NCBI GenBank assembly: GCA_021325675.1 | Contig: JAJTCM010000001.1 | Span: 744,001 to 808,000, forward strand | From: Crocinitomicaceae bacterium | GTDB taxonomy: Bacteria; Bacteroidota; Bacteroidia; Flavobacteriales_D; Crocinitomicaceae | Reading direction: 5' to 3' | DNA length: 64,000 bases | Shown here: positions 7,747-14,047 of the stretch, in pieces | Position numbering within the stretch: the first letter of the stretch is position 1 | Layout: the number at the start of each line of letters is the position of its first letter | The notes under the pieces: generated by a model | Told to the model about the DNA's origin: nothing | The model's database searches: none | Seen by the model: only the letters and a program-made list of their open reading frames with translations | Made by a program: the position numbers and the translations under genes

Positions 7747-8555
7747 CGCTGTAAAAAAGTCGAGACCATGCGGAAACCGATATTCGGCTGCGGACGGGAA
7801 TAAACCGAAGTGCTTTCGTTGCGCACATTTTCAGCTTTGTCTTTCCAGCTGCCGCCTGTTGCCACATCTTTGACATTGGTCATTTCCGCTACGTTCCCGT
7901 TCAGGTTGTAAATCCCGAAATCATTTGGCCGGTAAGAACGTGACGGCGCGGTGATATCCGCATTATCGGAAAGGCTGCCTGCGACATTCGGTTCATCACG
8001 CAGGTGATTGCACAAAACATTGCCTTTTTCATCCTGAATCCCGTCGTATTTCCAGGCATACTTTCGGCTGTGGTCCTCTCCCCGGCAAGCGCGGATAAAC
8101 TCTTCGCGAACAGGCAAACGGAACCGGTAGACGTATTTAGCCCTGGGATCGCTGTTCATTTTCTCCGTAAACCAGGTGCAGTACATTTGCGCGGCTTCGT
8201 GGCTGATGTTCACAACCGGGTAATCCTCATACGCCGGATGGGTAAAATAATAATCTAAAAAAGCCGGGTTGAGCTTCTTCCAGGCAAGCGTATCCGGGTA
8301 AGCCGCTTTATAATCTTCCATCTTATTGTTCTTCTTAAGATCAGCGAGAAACAGGCGGTATTCTTTGTTTGTCACTTCTCCTTTGCTCATGTAAAATGCC
8401 TGCACGGAAAGTGTATCGCCGTTCCGGACAACCAAGCCGCTGGGAACGAAAGCAAAATCTTTTTTAAGCTTTTTCGGCACCCCGGGCTTGCGCGCGTTCA
8501 TTAGCGTAAAAGCCAGTACAGGCAGGATCAAAGCAGCAAGGAAAATCTGTTTCAT
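7743..8555 (-). CDS. SUMF1 / formylglycine-generating-enzyme-fold secreted protein
   Basis: This 270-residue protein has an N-terminal hydrophobic segment (IFLAALILPVLAFTL). It carries the FGE-sulfatase (SUMF1) fold: SKGEVTNKEYRLF, then YPVVNISHEAAQMYC, RFRLPVREEFIRACRG, NDFGIYNLNGNVAEMTN and the terminal GGSWKD with NIGFRMV. The same fold occurs in GldJ and GldK of the gliding/T9SS apparatus, where it is structural. I do not see the paired cysteines expected for true formylglycine formation, so an enzymatic role is doubtful. Envelope location is inferred. It could be a GldJ/K relative, but it is shorter. Confidence 0.75.
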   Translation of the reverse strand: MKQIFLAALILPVLAFTLMNARKPGVPKKLKKDFAFVPSGLVVRNGDTLSVQAFYMSKGEVTNKEYRLFLADLKKNNKMEDYKAAYPDTLAWKKLNPAFLDYYFTHPAYEDYPVVNISHEAAQMYCTWFTEKMNSDPRAKYVYRFRLPVREEFIRACRGEDHSRKYAWKYDGIQDEKGNVLCNHLRDEPNVAGSLSDNADITAPSRSYRPNDFGIYNLNGNVAEMTNVKDVATGGSWKDKAENVRNESTSVYSRPQPNIGFRMVSTFLQR

Positions 8556-8637
8556 AAGTTTATTGTTTTGACAAGTATAAGGGAAAAATATTGAAAAGTT
8601 ACGAATGCGAAATGGAAAACGAAAAATTGGAATGGCG

Positions 8638-8678
8638 TCCCGATTACCTTCGGTGCTGTCTCACGATCGGGGCGAAAT
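8638..8678. other. Inverted repeat in the 8556-8731 gap
   Basis: CGTCCCGAT and ATCGGGGCG form a nine-base stem with one G-T pair around a 21-base loop, downstream of the GT2 gene. There is no T-run, so it is not a clear terminator. The remaining gap shows nothing recognisable. Confidence 0.35.
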
Positions 8679-8731
8679 CCCCAACAAAACTCGTGCTTCC
8701 TGATGTCTCGTTTCTTTGATACCAAAAAAAC

Positions 8732-9754
8732 TTAGCGAAACAACCGCTGGTTCAGGTCGGAGAACTTACGGATTCCTTTGAAGAAAAAAGCCCAGAGAAT
8801 ACTTCCGCTGTAAAACCCTTTTGCATTGAACAGTTTTTTGTCCGGCCGGAAAGCACGGCGCTTCTGCATCGTTTTGGAAAAATTGCGGTAAAAAGTGCCG
8901 TGAGCGCGCAGTACTGCCCGGACATAGCTGAAATTACCTGTTACGAGAAACTGGGCGCTGGCAACACCATCCAGGATCATGCGATAAAATAGTTTCCCGG
9001 CCAGGAAACCCTGGTAATTTTTGGTGATCATGTACAGGTTGTTCCTGAAATTGAGGTACACTTTATTCGGGGAATTGTAGTTTAAGGTTCCGCCGCCAAC
9101 ATGGTACACCACGGAAGACGGGACCACTTTGAGACTGTAGCCCAAACGCTTCATCCGCCAGCACAGGTCTATTTCTTCCATGTGGGCAAAAAAAGCGTCA
9201 TCAAAACCTCCGGCTTCGTGAAAAACATCTGCGCGAACAAGCATACAAGCCCCCGAAACCCAAAAAACCTCCGTTTCACCGTCATATTGTCCGCGGTCTT
9301 CTTCTACTGTATTGAAAATCCGTCCGCGGCAGAAAGGATATAAATTTTTGTCTAAAAATCCACCCGAGGCCCCGGCATGCTCAAAGAAGTCTCTGCTGTG
9401 CTCCGCCAGGATTTTGGGTTGAACCGCTGCTACATTTTCGAAGCTAATGGCTTGATATAAAGGAACGAGCCAGTTTTCCGTCACTTCGATATCGCTGTTC
9501 AGGAGAAGGTAATATTTTGCAGAAACGTATTGCAGCGCATCGTTGTAGCCTTTGGCATAGCCGCCGTTGGATGCATTGACCACCAGCTCCACCTGCGGAA
9601 AATTCTCACGGACCCAGGCCACCGAATCATCTGTTGAAGCATTATCCGCCACCACGATGCGGGCGCCGGGGCTATTCCGGACAACCCCGGGTAAAAAACG
9701 TTCTAAGAAATTCTGTCCATTCCAGTTGAGAATGACTATTGCAAGCTCTTCCAA
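8732..9754 (-). CDS. Family 2 glycosyltransferase
   Basis: This 340-residue protein belongs to GT2 (GT-A fold). The N-terminus VILNWNGQNFLERFLP begins the nucleotide-sugar-binding domain. VADNASTDDSVAWV follows, then SNGGYAKGYNDAL and LLLNSDIEV, which carries the DxD-like metal site. Later the acceptor region shows SGACMLVRADVFHEAGGFD and EEIDLCWRMKRLGY, typical of rhamnosyltransferase-like enzymes of cell-surface polysaccharide synthesis. The C-terminal third, rich in aromatic and basic residues, may associate with the membrane. It begins eight bases after the GWxTD gene, so they form a two-gene operon. The donor and acceptor cannot be told from sequence. Confidence 0.88.
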   Translation of the reverse strand: MEELAIVILNWNGQNFLERFLPGVVRNSPGARIVVADNASTDDSVAWVRENFPQVELVVNASNGGYAKGYNDALQYVSAKYYLLLNSDIEVTENWLVPLYQAISFENVAAVQPKILAEHSRDFFEHAGASGGFLDKNLYPFCRGRIFNTVEEDRGQYDGETEVFWVSGACMLVRADVFHEAGGFDDAFFAHMEEIDLCWRMKRLGYSLKVVPSSVVYHVGGGTLNYNSPNKVYLNFRNNLYMITKNYQGFLAGKLFYRMILDGVASAQFLVTGNFSYVRAVLRAHGTFYRNFSKTMQKRRAFRPDKKLFNAKGFYSGSILWAFFFKGIRKFSDLNQRLFR

Positions 9755-9762
9755 AGGCCGGA

Positions 9763-11229
9763 TCAGTATTGATTATACAATTGCTGGCTGTTTCCGCCGT
9801 AATGCTTCATGTTCCCGTCGTTCGGATCGTCGATATTGGAGTTCATCGAATTGCGCTTCGACAGCTGCTGCTGCCAGCGGTAGTTCTGTACTTCGCCCTG
9901 CATATCGGAATGCAGCAAACGGTAAGTATTGTTCACTAAATCCGGGTTAAAGAAAATAAAACGCTTGTTGGAGAAATTTTTGATTTTGTCGTAGCGCCAG
10001 ATCTCGTACGGATAATCCGAAGGCGAATTTTCGCGGGTGATTACATTGTTCGGCGGACCATACTGAAGATAAACCCGGCCGCGGTCAGTTTCAAAACCTG
10101 CCGTGAAATTAGTAGAGAACAAACGCTCAACCATCCACACCTGCTGCTTGTATGTCATCCACTTGTCATAGACTTTTGTTCCATTCGTGGAGTTATACCA
10201 GTAAGACTGGATGTACTTGCGATACAGCTCGCGGTCTTTCGTTTTCAGCAGGGAAATGATGTTTTTGATTTCGGCCGGCTTGGAAATCGGGATCAGGCTT
10301 TCCACAAAATAAGCGAGGCTGTCATCCGTAATGGAAGCCTGGAAATTCGGGTCGAGCACAATGTTCTCCGTTGTAACGGGCGCGTATTCCATTTCCGTAA
10401 AACGCTCGAAAAAGTATTCGCTCACGGCAAGCTCTTTGCTTTCGCGGTCAACTAATGAAAATTGCAGGATGTATTCGCCGGAATTCAGCTTGCTGATGTC
10501 GATCACTTTGATGACCGGCTGAACCTGGTCAACCTCCACTTTGGAGAAACGCGTAAAGCTTTCAAGCTCCGTGCGTGTTTTCTGGTCAAGAATGGATTGT
10601 TTCAGGCCAAAAGTGTTTTTCTCATCCGATTTCGGGGCGTAAATTTCAAGGTAAACCGGGATGTTTTCCGCTTGTGTGGAGTAATAATTTGAAATACGCG
10701 GAATAATGTCATAACCGGATTTACTGAAGATGCTTTCATTTTTTACGGGAACGATCAGCTCAGCGGTTTCAATGTTGGAAAGGGACGTTTTATTCGCATA
10801 ATCGGCTATCTCCAGGTCCAGGAAAGTAGTCACCGGCTCATTTTCGCCGTATAAATCGGTCAGGGTCAGCTCCAGGTTATATTTTCCGGGATTGAGCGGA
10901 ACACGCTTGATTTCGTAAAAATCCTCAATAATACTGTCACGCATAACCGGGCTTTGCAGGCGGTAAGCGTCGGATTTCACGGCTTTGTCATCCTGGCGGA
11001 TGATGTAATGGATCCCGATTTCGCTCATTAAGCCATTTTGTCCGAGGGAGTCTGAAGGCTTGTAATTGAGTGAATAAGCTACAAATTGCAGGTGAAGCTC
11101 TACATAGCTGCCCGTTTCAGGCGTGTAGAACTCTTTGTGATCGAGGTAAGCTTTGAGCTTGTGTTTCTTTTGGGAAAAAGCAGAAACGCTCACGATAACA
11201 AAGCACAACAAAAAGAAGATATTTTTCAT
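9763..11229 (-). CDS. GWxTD domain-containing secreted protein
   Basis: The protein has 488 residues with a signal peptide (FFLLCFVIVSVSAFS). The first 300 residues are beta-rich and include KAYLDHKEFYTPETGSYVEL and repeated strand patterns like other GWxTD proteins. The GWxTD domain lies near residues 330-440: YWYNSTNGTK, then the diagnostic FETDRGRVYLQYGPP and YEIWRYDK with FIFFNPD. Such proteins occur in Bacteroidota and neighbouring phyla as exported proteins of unknown activity. The downstream GT2 gene is co-transcribed. The C-terminus is Asn/Gln-rich (NSNIDDPNDGN, then GGNSQQLYNQY). Confidence 0.85.
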   Translation of the reverse strand: MKNIFFLLCFVIVSVSAFSQKKHKLKAYLDHKEFYTPETGSYVELHLQFVAYSLNYKPSDSLGQNGLMSEIGIHYIIRQDDKAVKSDAYRLQSPVMRDSIIEDFYEIKRVPLNPGKYNLELTLTDLYGENEPVTTFLDLEIADYANKTSLSNIETAELIVPVKNESIFSKSGYDIIPRISNYYSTQAENIPVYLEIYAPKSDEKNTFGLKQSILDQKTRTELESFTRFSKVEVDQVQPVIKVIDISKLNSGEYILQFSLVDRESKELAVSEYFFERFTEMEYAPVTTENIVLDPNFQASITDDSLAYFVESLIPISKPAEIKNIISLLKTKDRELYRKYIQSYWYNSTNGTKVYDKWMTYKQQVWMVERLFSTNFTAGFETDRGRVYLQYGPPNNVITRENSPSDYPYEIWRYDKIKNFSNKRFIFFNPDLVNNTYRLLHSDMQGEVQNYRWQQQLSKRNSMNSNIDDPNDGNMKHYGGNSQQLYNQY

Positions 11230-11407
11230 CTGTCTGATTTTATATGGTAAAGTTACAAAAAGATCACGAATGGGTGACCTGAATTTTCTTAACGGTAAAA
11301 ACTATTGATTGAGCCGCGGCGGAGCCAATGCGTTAACCAGACTTCGTCGCTACTGCTCCCCGGGTTCTCATCCCTCGGTTTTATCGTGAAAACAAACTTC
11401 CGGAAAC

Positions 11408-11442
11408 GAAAAAAGTCCAGGCTTAAAACCCAGACTTTTTTT
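11408..11442 (-). terminator. Terminator-like hairpin copy (repeat unit 1)
   Basis: AAAAGTC and GACTTTT arms surround CAGGCTTAAAACCCA. It is the same hairpin as the one following the real tRNA-Ser. Confidence 0.5.
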
Positions 11443-11545
11443 GCGGAGAGTGAGGGATTGACTTCGTCGGGCTCCACTACGTTACGGCTCGAACCCCGGG
11501 GTTCTCATCCCTCGGTTTTATCGTGAAAACAAACTTCCGGAAACG

Positions 11546-11577
11546 AAAAAAGTCCAGGCTTAAAACCCAGACTTTTC
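11546..11577 (-). terminator. Terminator-like hairpin copy (repeat unit 2)
   Basis: The same AAAAGTC / GACTTTT stem and loop appear 136 bases from the neighbouring copies. On the minus strand a T-run follows the stem. Confidence 0.5.
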
Positions 11578-11681
11578 TGCGGAGAGTGAGGGATTGACTT
11601 CGTCGGGCTCCACTGCGTTACGACTCGAACCCCGGGGTTCTCATCCCTCAGTTTTAATGCAAAAACAAACTTCCGGAAACG

Positions 11682-11712
11682 AAAAAAGTCCAGGCTTATA
11701 ACCCAGACTTTT
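11682..11712 (-). terminator. Terminator of tRNA-Ser
   Basis: On the minus strand, four bases after the tRNA, AAAAGTC pairs with GACTTTT around a loop with two further GG/CC pairs and runs into a T-tract. It is a good intrinsic terminator for the tRNA transcript. Confidence 0.65.
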
Positions 11713-11715
11713 CTG

Positions 11716-11800
11716 CGGAGAGTGAGGGATTCGAACCCCCGGAACCCTTCGGTTCAACAGTTTTCAAGACTGCCGCAATCGACCACTCTGCCAACTCTCC
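11716..11800 (-). tRNA. tRNA-Ser (anticodon TGA)
   Basis: The minus strand reads an 85-base cloverleaf. Acceptor GGAGAGT pairs with ACTCTCC, followed by discriminator G. The D-arm region is TTGGCAGAGTGGTCGATTGC. The anticodon stem-loop is CAGTCTTGAAAACTG with anticodon TGA. The long variable arm GAACCGAAGGGTTC is expected for class II serine tRNAs, and the T-arm is GGGGGTTCGAATCCC. CCA is not encoded (CAG follows). It reads UCA/UCN codons. A terminator follows at once, and the 3' 17 bases recur in neighbouring repeats. Confidence 0.95.
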
Positions 11801-12067
11801 GGGGGCAAAATTAGCAATAGTTTGTGATTCTGCAAGGAAAAGCAGCAAAAAAAGAGAAAATTATTTGACCGGAATGGGTTATTTGGTTAGAAGTTATGGA
11901 TTTAAACACAAGATTAATTGTTTTCTCTAAACTGTTATATTTTTATAGCTGAACCGGCAATTTGTTAAATATTCAGAATTTTTCAAATCATCTGAATAAA
12001 AATATTTAATTTAATGCAACCATTTTTTCCGGAATAACGGCTTAATCTTTTAAATTATTCAGTTCAC

Positions 12068-12679
12068 ATGGCACTTTCCTACAATTTAAAAAACAAATCG
12101 AAAATCGCAGCACTGCTCATCGTTGTGTTTGGCTTAATTTTCTTTAACCATGTGAGTAAAACCAGCGATTCGGCCGCATTAAAAAAAGCAATTTCTTCGA
12201 TTTATAACGACCGTCTCATTGTTGAAAGCTATATTTTGAACTTGTCTGAAAACATGCACCAGATGATTGATTTGAGCGACCAGGCGGACCGGGATTCAAA
12301 AAAGCAGGCCATTCACCAGGTTACCGCTCAAATTGATTCCGTTGAAAAAGCTTATCTCAAAACCGAGCTGACACCGATTGAAAAGAAAAAGTTTGAAGAT
12401 TTCAGGGCTAAACAGAATGCCATTACCCAAGCTTTGGCGGCTGATGACTTTGCGGAGATAAAAGAGCTTTCACATAAATCATTAGGCATTTTAAATGATT
12501 TGTCATTAATCCAGGTTTCAGAAGCGAAAACTGTCATGGAACAGACTGAAAAATTATTCGGCTCCGGTTTTATCTCTTCTAAATTTGAAATCGGAATTTT
12601 AATTATCATCGCTTTACTGATACAAGTGATGATTTTTACTTCCGAAAGCATTGCCCCGAAAAATTTCAAACACAATTAA
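12068..12679 (+). CDS. Four-helix-bundle sensor-like membrane protein without an output domain
   Basis: The protein has 203 residues. A first membrane helix lies at about residues 13-27 (AALLIVVFGLIFFNHV). About 135 residues of amphipathic helix follow (KKAISSIYNDRLIVESYILN, then heptad-rich AIHQVTAQIDSVEKAYLK). A second membrane helix is near residues 172-192 (IGILIIIALLIQVMIFTSE), and the tail is only about 10 residues. This layout matches the periplasmic 4HB_MCP ligand-binding domain of chemoreceptors and sensor kinases, but no HAMP, methyl-accepting or kinase domain follows. It may signal through a partner protein. The next gene is 24 bases downstream. Confidence 0.65.
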   Translation: MALSYNLKNKSKIAALLIVVFGLIFFNHVSKTSDSAALKKAISSIYNDRLIVESYILNLSENMHQMIDLSDQADRDSKKQAIHQVTAQIDSVEKAYLKTELTPIEKKKFEDFRAKQNAITQALAADDFAEIKELSHKSLGILNDLSLIQVSEAKTVMEQTEKLFGSGFISSKFEIGILIIIALLIQVMIFTSESIAPKNFKHN

Positions 12680-12703
12680 ACGTATAACTAAAAATCAAAA
12701 ATC

Positions 12704-12988
12704 ATGAATTGTCCAACGTGTAAAGATGTAAACCTCGTAATGTCTGAAAGACAAGGCGTAGAAATTGATTACTGTCCTTCCTGCAGGGGCGTTTGGCTCG
12801 ACCGCGGAGAATTAGACAAGATTATCGAAAAAGCTTCCCAGTCCGAACAAGGTCAAAGCTCCGGCATGAACCAGGCTTACGGTGATAAAAGCTATAAGCA
12901 GCACTCTGGCCATGATCAGCATAAATACAAAGATCATGACCATTATAAGCACAAAAAGAAAAATTGGTTAAGCGATCTTTTCGACTAA
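12704..12988 (+). CDS. TFIIB-type zinc-ribbon protein with a His/Lys-rich tail
   Basis: The protein has 94 residues. The N-terminal 40 residues form a zf-TFIIB ribbon: MNCPTCKDVNLV, then IDYCPSCRGVWLDRGELDKII. The two CxxC pairs are at residues 3/6 and 24/27, and the WLDRGEL signature is typical of this small bacterial family. The C-terminal half is low-complexity, with a His-, Lys- and Tyr-rich run (about residues 62-88) that may bind metal or nucleic acid; this is inference. It is probably co-transcribed with the preceding sensor-like gene, and an intrinsic terminator follows. Confidence 0.8.
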   Translation: MNCPTCKDVNLVMSERQGVEIDYCPSCRGVWLDRGELDKIIEKASQSEQGQSSGMNQAYGDKSYKQHSGHDQHKYKDHDHYKHKKKNWLSDLFD

Positions 12989-13012
12989 GCTTTTCTGCAG
13001 GCCCGTACCTGG

Positions 13013-13044
13013 AAACCGTTATTCAAAAGAGTGACGGTTTTTTT
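13013..13044 (+). terminator. Intrinsic terminator after the zinc-ribbon gene
   Basis: AAACCGT at 13013-13019 pairs with ACGGTTT at 13034-13040 around a 14-base loop and is followed by more T. It directly abuts the rlmI tail remnant. Confidence 0.65.
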
Positions 13045-13081
13045 ATTGCACTTCAATCACCAAACCTTCCAGGTATTTTCG
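13043..13081 (-). pseudogene. Oldest, diverged remnant of an rlmI 3' end
   Basis: Read on the minus strand, the codons before a TAA (13045-13043) give YLEGLVIEVQ. The intact methyltransferase at 17643-18812 ends YLKGLVIQVE. Seven of ten residues agree and the stop is in the same place. At DNA level ATCACCAAACCTTCCAGGTATT (13056-13077) differs from the intact gene at one of 22 positions. Similarity stops at about 13081. It is too short to be functional. Confidence 0.7.
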
Positions 13082-13158
13082 GGAGACATTTTCTAAACTC
13101 CTAAATCAACAATTGAATTCAAAAAAAATAGTAATATTGCAGTCAATAACTAAAGTTA

Positions 13159-13755
13159 ATGACCAGAGATATAAACCACCAAGACCACTTGCGAACTGTA
13201 GCGGAAAAAATTCGGCTGAAAAAAGAAAAAGAAGAACGTGAAGACAAAGAATTTTATGAGCGCATTACCTCAGGTGTACAATGGCTCATGTTTAAAATAG
13301 TTGTCGTCTTCTCAACGTTGATGTTATTGGTTTCCCTCATCGAGGTTTTCGTTGATGGCCCAACCAAAAAACTAACTGAAAATTCCTGGAAAATTGATCG
13401 GAACTGGGAATATACATGGCACAAGGTACTTGACGTGGAAGGATATATGTTCACTCCGACAATTGGAGACTGGAGTGATCGTGTGAAAAACAGTCTTAAA
13501 ATGACCTATTCACCTATTCTTCGAACGGGGAAGAAGCTACACTACTATATTAAAACCAATGGTTTCATCAGAAGGCAGGAAGAAATCAGAGAGAATTCCT
13601 TTTTTACCTGGTTTCCTGCATTTCAACTTTTTCTACTGATCCCTTTATTCACCTTCATTTTTAAGCGACAAAGCGCCTGGTTTAATTTTGCACGAATAGC
13701 TTCGTTCGCCCTGGTGCTTCCCGGAACCCTGCTGGTGATATACTTCACTTTATAA
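13159..13755 (+). CDS. Membrane protein of unknown function
   Basis: The 198-residue product has a highly charged N-terminus (about residues 8-36, rich in Lys and Glu). Hydrophobic segments lie at about residues 43-64 (LMFKIVVVFSTLMLLVSLIEVF), 150-168 (FPAFQLFLLIPLFTFIF) and 176-196. A soluble loop of about 80 residues, with several tryptophans, lies between the first and second. I do not recognise a family. The gene sits exactly between two remnants of the rlmI 3' end and is more AT-rich than the housekeeping genes, so it may be an acquired cassette. Confidence 0.65.
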   Translation: MTRDINHQDHLRTVAEKIRLKKEKEEREDKEFYERITSGVQWLMFKIVVVFSTLMLLVSLIEVFVDGPTKKLTENSWKIDRNWEYTWHKVLDVEGYMFTPTIGDWSDRVKNSLKMTYSPILRTGKKLHYYIKTNGFIRRQEEIRENSFFTWFPAFQLFLLIPLFTFIFKRQSAWFNFARIASFALVLPGTLLVIYFTL

Positions 13756-13787
13756 TAATCAGCTACCTCTTCGGGAAATTAAGAATA

Positions 13788-13870
13788 ATCACTCCACCTG
13801 GATCACCAAACCTTTCAGATATTCGCCTTCGGGGTGGAAAGCGCTGATGGGATGATCCGCGGGTTGGTGC
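13788..13870. repeat. Direct repeat, left copy (pairs with 17642-17724)
   Basis: An 83-bp direct repeat with a single mismatch, 3.85 kb from its partner. The pair flanks the SBBP-repeat gene and its upstream region. Confidence 0.92.
13789..13869 (-). pseudogene. 26-codon remnant of the rlmI 3' end
   Basis: The minus strand encodes the last 26 residues of the intact methyltransferase (HQPADHPISAF, then HPEGEYLKGLVIQVE) and its TGA without any amino-acid change. The 83 bases 13788-13870 match 17642-17724 with one difference (A at 13819, G at 17673). Upstream of His the sequence switches abruptly to the tRNA-Ser-tail element. Confidence 0.9.
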
Positions 13871-13947
13871 CGAAACGAAGCGGAGACCAGCGCAGCTAAT
13901 CCCTCACTCTCCGCTGAAAAGTCTGAGTTAATAGCTTAGACTTCTTT
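13871..13947 (+). repeat. Inverted copy of the tRNA-Ser-tail element with its own terminator
   Basis: A 28-base segment like that in the tandem units near 11.4-11.6 kb (bases 13869-13896) leads into AATCCCTCACTCTCCGC (13898-13914), identical to the tRNA-Ser 3' end. A different hairpin follows: AAGTCTGAG (13919-13927) pairs with CTTAGACTT (13935-13943) around TTAATAG. It lies in the opposite orientation to the tRNA locus. The rest of the gap to 14047 is AT-rich and probably holds the promoter of the next gene. Confidence 0.8.
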
Positions 13948-14047
13948 CGTTTATAGATTTTTGAGTTAATCACAAATTGTTTAAAGCAGATGTGAATTAA
14001 ATAAATAAAATAATTACTTTTAACATCATGACTATTTACTAAACACT

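Larger units (their letters stand above)
11341..11714. repeat. Tandem repeats of a 136-bp unit carrying the tRNA-Ser 3' end and terminator
   Basis: Two near-identical 136-bp units (11443-11578 and 11579-11714, differing at about eight positions) and a degenerate partial unit (11341-11442) abut the tRNA-Ser gene. Each full unit starts with the 17 bases GCGGAGAGTGAGGGATT, identical to the 3' end of the tRNA (read on the plus strand). It then has a 28-base segment, the palindrome GAACCCCGGGGTTC, a CATCCCTC arm that is the inverse of the GAGGGAT at the unit start, a 35-base A/C-rich stretch and a copy of the terminator hairpin. Short open frames across this region are artefacts of the repeat. Confidence 0.85.

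Noticed and set aside
8638-8678. Terminator of the GT2 gene
   Set aside because: The stem is plausible but no T-run follows in either direction.
11289-11526. Short open frames on both strands across the repeat array
   Set aside because: They run through tRNA-tail repeats and terminator hairpins and owe their length to the repeat, with no start context or family features.
11341-11714. CRISPR array
   Set aside because: Units are 136 bp, contiguous and without variable spacers; they contain tRNA and terminator sequence.
11716-13914. attL/attR pair of a tRNA-integrated island
   Set aside because: The two tRNA tails are inverted, whereas site-specific integration leaves direct repeats, and no integrase gene is visible.
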